Of a stretch of 64,000 bases of DNA, positions 17,679-26,523 are shown one piece after another. A program made the translations under genes and the position numbers. Under the pieces are notes generated by a model, which saw only the letters and a list, made by a program, of their open reading frames with translations, was not told the origin of the DNA and did not search any database. The number at the start of each line of letters is the position of its first letter. Position 1 is the stretch's first letter. Source of the DNA: Paracoccus xiamenensis (GTDB lineage: Bacteria > Pseudomonadota > Alphaproteobacteria > Rhodobacterales > Rhodobacteraceae); NCBI RefSeq assembly GCF_011308835.1, contig NZ_JAAOHY010000004.1, positions 248,001 to 312,000 on the forward strand. Reading direction: 5' to 3'.

Positions 17679-19222
17679 TGACAACTAAGGAATTGGCGAA
17701 AGACTGGTGGAAAGGCGGCGTGATCTATCAGATCTATCCGCGCAGCTATCAGGACACGACGGGCGACGGGACGGGCGATCTGCCGGGAATTACCCAGCGG
17801 CTGGATTATGTCGCAAGCCTTGGCGTGGACGCGATCTGGATTTCGCCCTTCTTCCGCTCGCCCATGAAGGATTTCGGTTACGATGTCAGCGATTATCTGG
17901 ACATCGACCCGACTTTCGGAACGCTGGCCGACTTCGACGCCCTGATTGCCCGCGCGCATGAGCTGGGCCTGAAAGTGATGATCGATCTGGTTCTGTCGCA
18001 TACCTCGGATCAGCATCCGTGGTTTGCCGAAAGCCGGGCCAGCCGGGATAACGACAAGGCCGACTGGTATGTCTGGTCCGACCCCAAGCCCGACGGCACG
18101 CCGCCCAATAACTGGCTGTCGATCTTCGGCGGTCCCGCATGGCAATGGGATGCGCGGCGAGAGCAGTACTACCTGCACAACTTCTTGAAAGAGCAGCCCG
18201 ATCTGAACTTCCACAACCCGGATGTTCAGCAGGCGCTGCTGGATGTGGCGGCCTTCTGGCAGGATCGCGGCGTCGACGGCTTCCGGCTGGACACGATCAA
18301 CTTCTACACCCATGACGCGCAGTTGCGTGACAATCCCGGCCTGCCGCCCGATCAGCGCAAATCGGACACGGCGCCGGCGGTGAATCCCTATAACCACCAA
18401 AGCCACAAATACGACAAGTCGCAGCCGGAAAACTTGGCCTTCCTGGAAAAGCTGCGCGCGGTGATGGACCAGAAGGGCACCGCCGCCGTGGGCGAGATCG
18501 GTGACAGCGAAAAGGCGTGGGAACTGCTGGAGGAATATACCTCGGGCGACAAGCGGATGCAGATGTCCTATGTCTTCGACTTCCTGTCGGGGGACAATCT
18601 GTCAGCGCAGCGCATCGTCGAGGTGTTTGAAGAAAAGGCCCGCCGTGCGCCCGATGGCTGGCCGTGCTGGGCGTTTTCGAACCACGACGTGGTCCGTCAC
18701 GCGACCCGCTGGAACCTGACCGAGGCCGCCGTGAATGCCTATGCCACGGTGCTGATGTGCCTGAAGGGCTCGGTCTGCATCTATCAGGGCGAGGAACTGG
18801 GCCTTCCCGAGGCGGATGTTCCGTTTGAGGCCTTGCAGGATCCTTACGGCATCGAATTCTGGCCTGAATTCAAGGGCCGCGACGGTTGCCGCACGCCGAT
18901 GGTCTGGGAAGCGCAGACCAATACCAATGCCGGCTTCACGACCGGCGTGCCGTGGCTGCCGATCGCGCCTGAGCATCTGCAAATGGCGGTATCCGAACAG
19001 GATCGCCGGATCGGCTCGGTCCTGAATCACTATCGTTGGGCGATCGCGCTGCGGCACCGGCATTCGGCATTGATGCAGGGCGAACAGGTGATCCGCGCCG
19101 ATGGCGATATTCTGACCATCGAACGTCGGCACGGCGACGATGCTGTGACCCTGCGCGTCAACCTGTCCGACCAAGAGACCGGCGGGCTGGGTCCGTGGCA
19201 TTTCGAACTGACTGAAGTTTAA
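17678..19222 (+). CDS. aglA: Alpha-glucosidase, glycoside hydrolase family 13
   Basis: Cytosolic GH13 enzyme of 514 residues that splits imported alpha-glucosides. The N-terminus is WWKGGVIYQIYPRSYQDT. The family's conserved regions are in order: DLVLSHTSDQHPWF, GVDGFRLDTINF with the aspartate nucleophile, AAVGEIGD with the acid/base glutamate, and AFSNHDVVRH with the transition-state aspartate. The ATG overlapping the aglG stop (TAATG) was taken as the start; the open frame upstream lies within aglG. It has no signal peptide, so it acts on substrate already brought in by AglEFGK. Confidence 0.94.
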   Translation: MTTKELAKDWWKGGVIYQIYPRSYQDTTGDGTGDLPGITQRLDYVASLGVDAIWISPFFRSPMKDFGYDVSDYLDIDPTFGTLADFDALIARAHELGLKVMIDLVLSHTSDQHPWFAESRASRDNDKADWYVWSDPKPDGTPPNNWLSIFGGPAWQWDARREQYYLHNFLKEQPDLNFHNPDVQQALLDVAAFWQDRGVDGFRLDTINFYTHDAQLRDNPGLPPDQRKSDTAPAVNPYNHQSHKYDKSQPENLAFLEKLRAVMDQKGTAAVGEIGDSEKAWELLEEYTSGDKRMQMSYVFDFLSGDNLSAQRIVEVFEEKARRAPDGWPCWAFSNHDVVRHATRWNLTEAAVNAYATVLMCLKGSVCIYQGEELGLPEADVPFEALQDPYGIEFWPEFKGRDGCRTPMVWEAQTNTNAGFTTGVPWLPIAPEHLQMAVSEQDRRIGSVLNHYRWAIALRHRHSALMQGEQVIRADGDILTIERRHGDDAVTLRVNLSDQETGGLGPWHFELTEV

Positions 19223-19249
19223 CCGGGGCTGAACCGGGGGGAGACCAGA

Positions 19250-20425
19250 ATGGCCGATCTCAATCTGAACAATGTCGCCAAGTCCTACGGCGAGGTGAAT
19301 GTGCTGCGCGGCATCAACCTCGACATCAAGTCGGGTGAGTTCATCGTCTTTGTCGGCCCTTCGGGCTGCGGCAAGTCGACCCTGCTGCGCATGATCGCCG
19401 GGCTGGAACGCATCACCGGCGGTGACTTCCACATCGACGGGGTGCGGATGAACGACATCCCGCCCAGCCAGCGCGGCATCGCCATGGTGTTTCAGTCCTA
19501 TGCGCTGTACCCGCATATGACCGTGCGCGACAACATGGCCTTCGCCCTGAAGATCGCCGGTAAATCCGCCGATGAGATCAAGACCGCAACCGACCGCGCT
19601 GGCAAGATGCTGCAACTGACCCCCTATCTGGACCGCCTGCCAAAGGCGCTTTCGGGTGGTCAGCGTCAGCGCGTGGCCATCGGGCGGGCCATCGTGCGCG
19701 ACCCGAAGGTCTATCTGTTCGATGAACCGTTGTCGAACCTCGATGCGGCGCTGCGCGTGGCGACCCGGATCGAGATCGCGCAGCTGAAGGAATCGATGCC
19801 CGACCGCACGATGATCTATGTCACCCACGACCAGACCGAGGCGATGACGCTGGCCGACCGCATAGTCGTGCTGGCCGGCGGCGGCATCGCGCAGGTCGGC
19901 GCGCCGCTGGAACTGTATGAACGCCCGATCAACGAATTCGTGGCCCAGTTCATCGGCAGCCCGGCGATGAACCTTCTTCCCGGAAAGGTGGTTGCCACGG
20001 GCGAACGCACGCAGGTCCAGCTTGACGGCGGCGGCGTCTGCGAGGTCGCCATACCGACGCGGGCCGGTGACGAAGGCATGGTCGTCAATCTGGGCGTTCG
20101 CCCCGAAGATATGCGCATCACCGACGGCCCGGCCCTGTTCGAAGGCAAGGTCGACCTGACCGAGGCCTTGGGCGAGGTGACGCTGCTGTATTTCGGCACC
20201 GCGGGCGAGGGGGATCCGGTGACCGCCAAGCTGCCGGGCATCCATACGGGGCTGAACCGCCAGACCGTGCGCCTGACCGCTGACCCCGAGGCGATGCACC
20301 TGTTCCATGACGGCCAGTCGCTGCTGTATCGTGATGGCCCGCCCACCACGCCGATGCGGTGGACGCAGGCCACGCCCGATCCGGTGGTGCTGACCGATGT
20401 GATCGCCCCGCCGCCCGTCCGCTGA
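19250..20425 (+). CDS. aglK: Alpha-glucoside ABC transporter ATP-binding protein
   Basis: ATPase subunit of 391 residues, MalK/UgpC type. The Walker A motif is GPSGCGKST, the signature is LSGGQRQRVAIGR and Walker B with its glutamate is VYLFDEPLSNLD. The H-loop is in YVTHDQTEAMTLADR. A C-terminal TOBE domain, from about residue 240, is the regulatory part of this subfamily. It is the last gene of the operon, 27 bases after aglA, with a strong GGGGGGAGA ribosome binding site. Confidence 0.94.
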   Translation: MADLNLNNVAKSYGEVNVLRGINLDIKSGEFIVFVGPSGCGKSTLLRMIAGLERITGGDFHIDGVRMNDIPPSQRGIAMVFQSYALYPHMTVRDNMAFALKIAGKSADEIKTATDRAGKMLQLTPYLDRLPKALSGGQRQRVAIGRAIVRDPKVYLFDEPLSNLDAALRVATRIEIAQLKESMPDRTMIYVTHDQTEAMTLADRIVVLAGGGIAQVGAPLELYERPINEFVAQFIGSPAMNLLPGKVVATGERTQVQLDGGGVCEVAIPTRAGDEGMVVNLGVRPEDMRITDGPALFEGKVDLTEALGEVTLLYFGTAGEGDPVTAKLPGIHTGLNRQTVRLTADPEAMHLFHDGQSLLYRDGPPTTPMRWTQATPDPVVLTDVIAPPPVR

Positions 20426-20485
20426 GCCTTCATTGACCGTTTGCGCCAACGCGCCTAATGCTGGCCCAAAGGCGAAGGGAACGGC

Positions 20486-21862
20486 ATGAAGATCATTATC
20501 GGCGGTGTCGGGCAGGTCGGCTGGCAGATCGCGCGCCATCTGGCGGGCGAACAGAATGACGTGACCGTCATCGACAACAATCCCGAGCTGGTCCGCCGCG
20601 CGACCGAGGCGCTCGATGTGCAGGGGGTGACGGGTTTCGCCAGTCACCCCGACGTGCTGGACCGCGCAGGCGCCCGCGATGCCGACCTGATCATCGCCGT
20701 TACGCATTCGGACGAGGTGAACATGGTCACCTGTCAGGTGGCCCATTCGCTGTTCCAGGTGCCGCGCAAGATTGCCCGGCTGCGCTCACCCGCCTATCTG
20801 GATGCGATCTATTCCGATCTATACCGCACCGACCACCTGCCCATCGACGTGGTCATCAGCCCCGAACGCGAAGTCGCGCAGGCGGCGCTGGCGCGGCTGC
20901 GCGCGCCCCAGACTTTCGAGGCAGAGGATTTTCTGGACGGGAAGGTCCGCCTGCTGGGGCTGGTGCTGGACGAAGACAGCCCGATCCTGAACACCCCTCT
21001 GCGCCAGTTGAACGAACTGTTTTCCAGCCTGCGCGCCATTGTCGTCGGCGTCCGCCGCGAAGGCCGCCTGTTCGCCCCCGAACCGGGCGACCAGTTGTTC
21101 GAGGGCGACCAGATCTATGTCTTCACCGACACCCGCGATGTCGACCGCACGATGGAGATCTTCGGCAAGGAAACCACGCGCGCCGACCGCGTCATCATCA
21201 TCGGCGGCGGCAATGTCGGCCTCGCCGTGGCCAATGCGCTGGAAACCGGGCGTGACCGGGTGCAGGTCAAGATCATCGAACGCAATCGCGACCGCGCCGA
21301 ACAGGCCGCCGACGCGCTGGAACGGACCATCGTGCTGAACGGGGACGGGCTGTCCTCGGAACTGCTGGAAGAAGCCGCGATCAGCAAGGCCGACGCGGTG
21401 ATGACGCTGACCGACGACGACAAGGTCAATATCCTTGCCGCCGTCCGCGCCAAGCAGGCCGGGGCCAAGCTGGTGGTCAGCCTGGTCAACGACCCGTCCC
21501 TGCTGGGGCTGATGGGCCCCCTGGATATCGACGCCTATATCAACCCGCGATCCATCACCGTATCCACCATCCTGCGCCATGTCCGCCACGGTCGGGTGCG
21601 CGACATCTATTCCATCGGCGATGCCGAGGCCGAGGTGATCGAGGCGCAGGTGCTGCCGACCTCCTCGATGGCGGGGCGCAGTATCCGCGACATCGACCTG
21701 CCCGAGGGGGCGCTGATGGGCATGGTCCTGAAGGGGGAACGCGTGGTCAAGCCGATGCCCGATACCCGTATCGAGGAAGGCGATATCGTCTGCATCTTCG
21801 CCCTGACCGAAGACGTTCCAGAGGTTGAGCGGCTGTTGCAGGTCGCCATCGACTTCTTCTGA
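20486..21862 (+). CDS. trkA: Trk potassium uptake protein TrkA
   Basis: Cytosolic regulatory subunit of the Trk K+ uptake system (458 residues), which binds NAD(H) or ATP and gates TrkH. Two RCK-type Rossmann repeats are seen, one starting MKIIIGGVGQVGWQIA and a second at about residue 233 (RVIIIGGGNVGLAVA), each with an acidic residue that would hold the ribose. RCK-C subdomains follow each. The stop shares one base with the trkH start (TGATG). The order trkA-trkH-hfq-hflX is common in alphaproteobacteria, often downstream of ntr genes. Confidence 0.95.
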   Translation: MKIIIGGVGQVGWQIARHLAGEQNDVTVIDNNPELVRRATEALDVQGVTGFASHPDVLDRAGARDADLIIAVTHSDEVNMVTCQVAHSLFQVPRKIARLRSPAYLDAIYSDLYRTDHLPIDVVISPEREVAQAALARLRAPQTFEAEDFLDGKVRLLGLVLDEDSPILNTPLRQLNELFSSLRAIVVGVRREGRLFAPEPGDQLFEGDQIYVFTDTRDVDRTMEIFGKETTRADRVIIIGGGNVGLAVANALETGRDRVQVKIIERNRDRAEQAADALERTIVLNGDGLSSELLEEAAISKADAVMTLTDDDKVNILAAVRAKQAGAKLVVSLVNDPSLLGLMGPLDIDAYINPRSITVSTILRHVRHGRVRDIYSIGDAEAEVIEAQVLPTSSMAGRSIRDIDLPEGALMGMVLKGERVVKPMPDTRIEEGDIVCIFALTEDVPEVERLLQVAIDFF

Positions 21863-23496
21863 TGGAACAGCTTGGTCGCCTGCCGCTTTTCGTGCTGATG
21901 ATCGGCATCGCCGGGATGATGATGCTGATCCCAGCGGCCTATGCGGCGGTGACGCATTATCACGACATATCGCGGATGTTCCTGTTCAGCGGCGCGCTGT
22001 TGCTGGTTCTCGCGGCGCTGTTGGGCGTGGCCACCACGGGCGGGAAGATCGGTGGCGGTACGCATGGCCGGTCCGTGCTGGCAACCATGCTGGGAACATT
22101 CGTGGTGCTGCCGCTGGCGCTTGGCATGCCGCTGGCGCTGGCGCTGCCCGATACCGGGCTTTACAACGCCTGGTGGGAAATGGTCAGCTGCCTGACCACC
22201 ACCGGCGCCACGCTTTATGCAGCAGACATGCTGGCCCCGCCGCTGCATCTATGGCGTTCGCTGGTGGGTTGGATGGGCGGGCTGTTCATTCTGGTCACGG
22301 CGGCGGCGATCCTGGCGCCGTTGAAGGTCGGCGGCTTCGAAATCCTCGCCTCGCCCTATGCCCGGACCGAGCGCTTCACCCGCCTGCCCGAAGGTGGCGA
22401 CGGTCGGCCCCGTTCCGCCGCGCAAATGCTGAGTATGGCCGGGCGCTCTTCCACGCCGGCGATGCAGGCTCTGCGGATGCTGCGGCTGGTGGGGCCGTAT
22501 TATGCGGGGCTTACGCTGGCGCTGTGGGTGCTGCTGCTGCTGGCAGGCGATCCGGGGCTGTTGGCGCTTAGCCGGGCGATGGGGACGCTGTCGACCTCGG
22601 GGATTTCGCCTGTTGCCGGCGGGATCGGGGTTGGATCCGGCCTTGTCGGCGAGTTCCTGGTCTTTGCCTTCCTGATCCTGGCGCTGTCGCGCCGCTTCTG
22701 GCCGGGCGGGGGAGAGCTGAAAGCCTCGGAATTGCTGCGTGATGATCCGGAAATCCGGCTGGGGCTTGGGGTGGTGGTGCTGGTGTCTGCGGCGCTGTTC
22801 ATCCGCCATTTCTTTGCAACCATCGATATCACCACGGTCGAGAATTCACTGCCCACCGGCATGTTCCTGTCGCTGAAACATGCGGCCGTGGCCACCTGGG
22901 GCGGGTTGTTCAATGCAATGTCGTTCCTGACCACGACCGGATGGAATTCCATCGACTGGCAGGGCGCTCGCAGCTGGTCCGGCCTGCAATCGCCGGGCCT
23001 GCTGCTGGCGGGGCTGGCAATCATGGGCGGCGGGGTCGCCACCACGGCGGGCGGTGTCAAACTGCTGCGCGTTTATGCGCTTGCCCGCCAAAGTCAGCGT
23101 GAACTGGAACGGATCGTGCACCCGGCCTCGATCGCGGGGGGCGGAGTGACCGCGCGCAGGCTGCGCGGCGAGGGCGCTTATCTGGCGTTCATCTTCTTCA
23201 TGCTCTTTGCAATATCGGTTTCGGTCACGGTGCTGCTGATCTCGATCCACCAGATCGAATTCGACACTGCGGTGATGCTGTCTGTCTCGGCGTTGACCAA
23301 TACCGGGCCGCTGGCCAGCACCATCGCGCTGACCCCAAGTTTCGAAGCCAGCGCCGGCATCGCCTCGAACCCGTGGGAGGGATGGTCGGGTCTTGCGCTG
23401 CTTCCGAAAACAGTGCTCGCCGGGGCCATGATCGTCGGCCGGCTGGAGACATTGGCCATCCTCGCCCTGCTGACCCCCGACTTCTGGCGTCGCTGA
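21862..23496 (+). CDS. trkH: Trk potassium transporter membrane subunit TrkH
   Basis: Inner membrane K+ translocating subunit of 544 residues. Many membrane helices are present, with pore-loop segments MVSCLTTTGATLY, ALSRAMGTLSTSGISP, NAMSFLTTTGWNSI and MLSVSALTNTGPLA; these four match the selectivity-filter repeats of TrkH. It follows trkA with a one-base overlap, and both are needed for transport. About 94 bases separate its stop from the hfq start. Confidence 0.93.
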   Translation: MEQLGRLPLFVLMIGIAGMMMLIPAAYAAVTHYHDISRMFLFSGALLLVLAALLGVATTGGKIGGGTHGRSVLATMLGTFVVLPLALGMPLALALPDTGLYNAWWEMVSCLTTTGATLYAADMLAPPLHLWRSLVGWMGGLFILVTAAAILAPLKVGGFEILASPYARTERFTRLPEGGDGRPRSAAQMLSMAGRSSTPAMQALRMLRLVGPYYAGLTLALWVLLLLAGDPGLLALSRAMGTLSTSGISPVAGGIGVGSGLVGEFLVFAFLILALSRRFWPGGGELKASELLRDDPEIRLGLGVVVLVSAALFIRHFFATIDITTVENSLPTGMFLSLKHAAVATWGGLFNAMSFLTTTGWNSIDWQGARSWSGLQSPGLLLAGLAIMGGGVATTAGGVKLLRVYALARQSQRELERIVHPASIAGGGVTARRLRGEGAYLAFIFFMLFAISVSVTVLLISIHQIEFDTAVMLSVSALTNTGPLASTIALTPSFEASAGIASNPWEGWSGLALLPKTVLAGAMIVGRLETLAILALLTPDFWRR

Positions 23497-23590
23497 TTGG
23501 CCACAGGGGGGCGTTTGCGCCTTCAGGGCCGCTTGTCACTAAAGGATTCGTCTCATAGATTTGATTAACAATCAGAACAGGGACAAACCT

Positions 23591-23824
23591 ATGGCCGGCG
23601 ACAAACAAAATCTTCAGGACGCATTCCTGAACCACGTCCGCAAGGCCAAGGTTCCGGTAACCATTTTCCTGATCAATGGCGTCAAGCTGCAAGGCGTGAT
23701 CACCTGGTTTGACAATTTCTGCGTGCTGCTGCGCCGCGACGGCCAGTCGCAACTGGTGTACAAACACGCGATCTCGACCATCATGCCGGGTGCCCCGATC
23801 AGCCTTTACGAAGGTGAAGAGTGA
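23591..23824 (+). CDS. hfq: RNA chaperone Hfq
   Basis: Hexameric Sm-like RNA chaperone that pairs small RNAs with mRNAs. The 77-residue form begins [18 protein letters not shown] and contains Sm1 ([19 protein letters not shown]) and Sm2 ([12 protein letters not shown]). The C-terminal tail is short ([11 protein letters not shown]), as in other alphaproteobacteria. The start chosen is the one matching the conserved N-terminus; an in-frame codon 30 bases upstream would add ten residues that are not part of Hfq. It is followed at once by hflX, with no bases between the stop and the next start. Confidence 0.97.
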   Translation: MAGDKQNLQDAFLNHVRKAKVPVTIFLINGVKLQGVITWFDNFCVLLRRDGQSQLVYKHAISTIMPGAPISLYEGEE

Positions 23825-25123
23825 TTGGCTGAACCCCATATCACCGAACGCGCGCCAACGCGTGCCTATGTGATCCACCCCGAGATTGACGGCGCCGGCG
23901 GAAACCGCCGCGCGCCGGAAAGCGCTTTGGAAGAAGCCGTTGCACTGGCCCATGCGCTGCCGGGCGTCGATATCGTCGGCGCGCAGGCCGTGCGACTGCG
24001 CAAGGCCGAACCGGGCAGGTTGTTCACCAAGGGCAAGCTGGAGGAGCTGGGCCTTGCGCTGCAACAGGCCGAGGCCGAGCTGGTCCTGATCGACGGCCCC
24101 GTCACCCCGGTGCAGCAGCGCAATCTGGAAAAGGCCTGGGATGTAAAGATCCTGGACCGCACCGGGCTGATCCTGGAAATCTTCGCCGACCGCGCGCGAA
24201 CCCGCGAAGGCGTGTTGCAAGTGGAACTGGCGGCGCTGTCGTATCAGCGCACGCGGCTGGTCCGTGCCTGGACCCACCTTGAACGGCAGCGCGGCGGGCT
24301 TGGCTTTGTCGGTGGCCCCGGTGAAACCCAGATCGAGGCCGACCGCCGCGCCATCGACGAACAGATGACCCGGTTGCGCCGGCAGCTGGAACGCGTGGTC
24401 AAGACCCGCACCCTGCACCGCGCCGCGCGGGCGAAGGTGCCCTATCCAATTGTCGCGCTTGTCGGCTATACCAACGCCGGAAAGTCCACGCTTTTCAACC
24501 GCATGACCGGGGCCGAGGTGATGGCCAAGGACATGCTGTTCGCCACGCTTGACCCGACGATGCGGGCGATCACCTTGCCCGGCGGTCGGCAGATCATCCT
24601 GTCCGATACGGTGGGCTTCATCAGCGATCTTCCGCATGAGCTCGTCGCCGCCTTCCGCGCCACGCTGGAAGAGGTGCTGGAGGCCGACCTGATCCTGCAT
24701 GTCCGCGACATCAGCCACCCCGAGACCGAGGAACAGGCCGCCGATGTTGCCGAGATCCTCGATTCGCTGGGCGTCGATGAGGATGTCGCCCTGATCGAGG
24801 TCTGGAACAAGATCGATGCGCTGTCCCCGGCCACCCGGCAGGCGCTGCGCAATGCCGACCGGCGAACCGAAGGCGTCCAGGCAATCAGCGCCCTGACCGG
24901 CGAGGGGTTGGATGAACTGACCCAAGCCATTGATGCGGCCTTGGAAACGGTCCTGTCCGAACCGAAGGAAGCGGCGACGCTGCGTCTTGATTTCAGCGAC
25001 GGCCGCCGCCGCGCCTGGCTGCATCAGGCCGGCATCGTCCAGTCCGAACAGCCCGATGACGACGGTCTGACGGTTCAGGTGCTGTGGACTGCCCGTCAGC
25101 GCGCCGGGTTCGACGCGCTTTGA
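23825..25123 (+). CDS. hflX: Ribosome-associated GTPase HflX
   Basis: GTPase of 432 residues that binds ribosomes and can split stalled or heat-stressed ones. The HflX N-terminal domain includes GKLEELGLALQQ and DRTGLILEIFADRARTREG; a glycine-rich linker follows (GGPGETQIEADRR). The G domain starts near residue 210 with G1 GYTNAGKST, G3 DTVGFISDLP and G4 NKID. The start is a TTG directly after the hfq stop. No nearer ATG or GTG keeps the N-terminus, so expression probably depends on coupling to hfq. Confidence 0.95.
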   Translation: MAEPHITERAPTRAYVIHPEIDGAGGNRRAPESALEEAVALAHALPGVDIVGAQAVRLRKAEPGRLFTKGKLEELGLALQQAEAELVLIDGPVTPVQQRNLEKAWDVKILDRTGLILEIFADRARTREGVLQVELAALSYQRTRLVRAWTHLERQRGGLGFVGGPGETQIEADRRAIDEQMTRLRRQLERVVKTRTLHRAARAKVPYPIVALVGYTNAGKSTLFNRMTGAEVMAKDMLFATLDPTMRAITLPGGRQIILSDTVGFISDLPHELVAAFRATLEEVLEADLILHVRDISHPETEEQAADVAEILDSLGVDEDVALIEVWNKIDALSPATRQALRNADRRTEGVQAISALTGEGLDELTQAIDAALETVLSEPKEAATLRLDFSDGRRRAWLHQAGIVQSEQPDDDGLTVQVLWTARQRAGFDAL

Positions 25124-25186
25124 CCTGACCCGACCGGTTTGCCGGCGCGTGCACGCCGCTTTCGGCGCAAGTCGCTGCCGGCCGGT

Positions 25187-25447
25187 TTACAGATCGTTAT
25201 GGCTGTTCAGCAGGTCGGCCGCCCGCACCGTGCGCCCGTCCGGCATCCGGCACAGATCTGCCCGCCGACCGCCCGAGATGCGTGGCAACACCGTACCGCC
25301 GCTGCCCTGACAATAGAGCGCCGCCGGATCGACGGCCACCTGCGCCCGAGACGGCGTGCCGGTGCTGCGCGATTGGGTCGAGGAGCCGCCGCAGGCGGCC
25401 AGGGCGATCGGGCCGATCAGCAAGGTCAGGGCAAGCATGGGTCGCAT
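25187..25447 (-). CDS. Small lipoprotein, DUF333-like
   Basis: Predicted outer or inner membrane lipoprotein of 86 residues. A short signal sequence ends in the lipobox LAAC (cysteine at about residue 19). The mature part has a Ser/Thr-rich linker and then a block, LYCQGSGGTVLP followed by ADLCRMPDGR, that resembles the DUF333 family, which pairs two cysteines around a glycine-rich turn. No function is known for the family. It converges on hflX and lies downstream of radC on the same strand, with about 120 bases between. Confidence 0.65.
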   Translation of the reverse strand: MRPMLALTLLIGPIALAACGGSSTQSRSTGTPSRAQVAVDPAALYCQGSGGTVLPRISGGRRADLCRMPDGRTVRAADLLNSHNDL

Positions 25448-25567
25448 CGGTCGTTCCTTATGTCGATTCCGCGAAGATTGCCGCCTCGCGCCGCCAGAGA
25501 CAAGTAACGACCGTATCGCTTTCGCCCATCCTCGGCCCCGTTCTTAGCCCTGTTTTGGCCGCGCGAG

Positions 25568-26335
25568 CTACAGCAGCCCTTCGCGCCGAAAGCTGAACTC
25601 TCGCCCCGCGCCGATGATCAGGTGGTCGTGGATGGTGATCCCCATCACCTCGGCGCCGATGTGAATACGCTCGGTCATCGAGATATCCGCATCAGACGGT
25701 GACGGATCGCCAGAGGGGTGGTTATGGACCAGGATCAGCGCGGAGGCCCCCAGTTCCAGCGCCCGCCGCAGGATTTCACGCGGATAGACCGGGACGTGAT
25801 CCACCGTCCCACGCCCCTGCGCTTCATCCGCGATCAGCACGTTCTTGCGGTCGAGAAAGAGGACGCGAAACTCCTCTGTCGCTTCATGCGCCATGGCGGT
25901 ATGGCAATAATCCAGCAAGGCATCCCAACCCGACAATACCGGGCGTTGCAGGATGCGGCTACGGGCCAGACGCTGCGCGGCGGCCGCGACGATTTTCAGT
26001 TCGGTGACCACGGCGGGGCCGACGCCATCGATCCCAGCCAGTCGCGCTTCCGGGGCGGATAGCACGCGGGCGAAGTCGCCGAAGCTGTCGATAAGCCGCC
26101 GGGCCAGCGGCTTGACGTCCTGCCGCGGGATGGCGCGGAACAGGACCAGTTCCAGCAATTCGTAATCCGGCATCGGCCCGGCACCGCCGGACATGAAGCG
26201 TTCGCGCAGCCGCGCGCGATGGTCAGCCAGATAGGACGGCGCCTTTGCCCCGGGGCGGGGGATCAGCACCGCCTCGTCGCCGTCGGGGGTGAACAGCGGC
26301 AGAGGAGCTTCGTTAAAGGCGCGATTCGTGTCCAT
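25568..26335 (-). CDS. radC: RadC-family JAB-domain protein
   Basis: Protein of 255 residues of the RadC (UPF0758) group. The N-terminal half has a helix-hairpin-helix-like region (RLAGIDGVGPAVVTELK). The C-terminal half is a JAB/MPN+ metalloprotease-like domain with the motif HNHPSGDPSPSDAD and an upstream glutamate in HEATEEFRVLFLD. An early link to radiation resistance in Escherichia coli was later shown to be mistaken; the real activity is not settled. The start giving MDTNRAFNEAPL was chosen as the N-terminus nearest family length; 50 more codons are open upstream but overlap the likely control region of the divergent nucleoside operon. Confidence 0.88.
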   Translation of the reverse strand: MDTNRAFNEAPLPLFTPDGDEAVLIPRPGAKAPSYLADHRARLRERFMSGGAGPMPDYELLELVLFRAIPRQDVKPLARRLIDSFGDFARVLSAPEARLAGIDGVGPAVVTELKIVAAAAQRLARSRILQRPVLSGWDALLDYCHTAMAHEATEEFRVLFLDRKNVLIADEAQGRGTVDHVPVYPREILRRALELGASALILVHNHPSGDPSPSDADISMTERIHIGAEVMGITIHDHLIIGAGREFSFRREGLL

Positions 26336-26415
26336 CCGCAAAGGCTTGCGCGAAAGGGGTGAAAAAACCGTTAAACGCTGCGTATGAAGGCCCGGACAAA
26401 CCTGACCTTGCGCAG

Positions 26416-26430
26416 TTGACCTTTGGTCAA
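26416..26430 (+). promoter_or_regulatory. Perfect palindrome upstream of the nucleoside transporter operon (likely operator)
   Basis: TTGACC-TTT-GGTCAA is a perfect 15-base inverted repeat in the radC/BMP-protein intergenic region. A possible promoter lies downstream (TTGACC at 26446-26451 and TAAACT at 26471-26476, spacing 19). The size suits a dimeric repressor or activator, perhaps GntR type, but no regulator gene is adjacent. It differs from an FNR box in having a 5-base centre between TTGAC and GTCAA. Confidence 0.5.
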
Positions 26431-26523
26431 TGCCGAGAAATCGCCTTGACCCAACGCCCGGCTTCCGCCCTAAACTCAATGCCATCCTCGGGCAGAATCG
26501 CCCGCTCGAAACAAGAGGTTGCT

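Noticed and set aside
18602..20746. A 714-codon open frame on the minus strand across aglA, aglK and trkA
   Set aside because: It is antisense to three genes with clear motifs, and high third-position GC explains why no stop codons occur in that frame.
23562..23574. The TGATT-AAC-AATCA repeat as an FNR box
   Set aside because: FNR boxes need TTGAT-N4-ATCAA; this repeat has a 3-base centre and the second half-site is displaced, so it does not fit.
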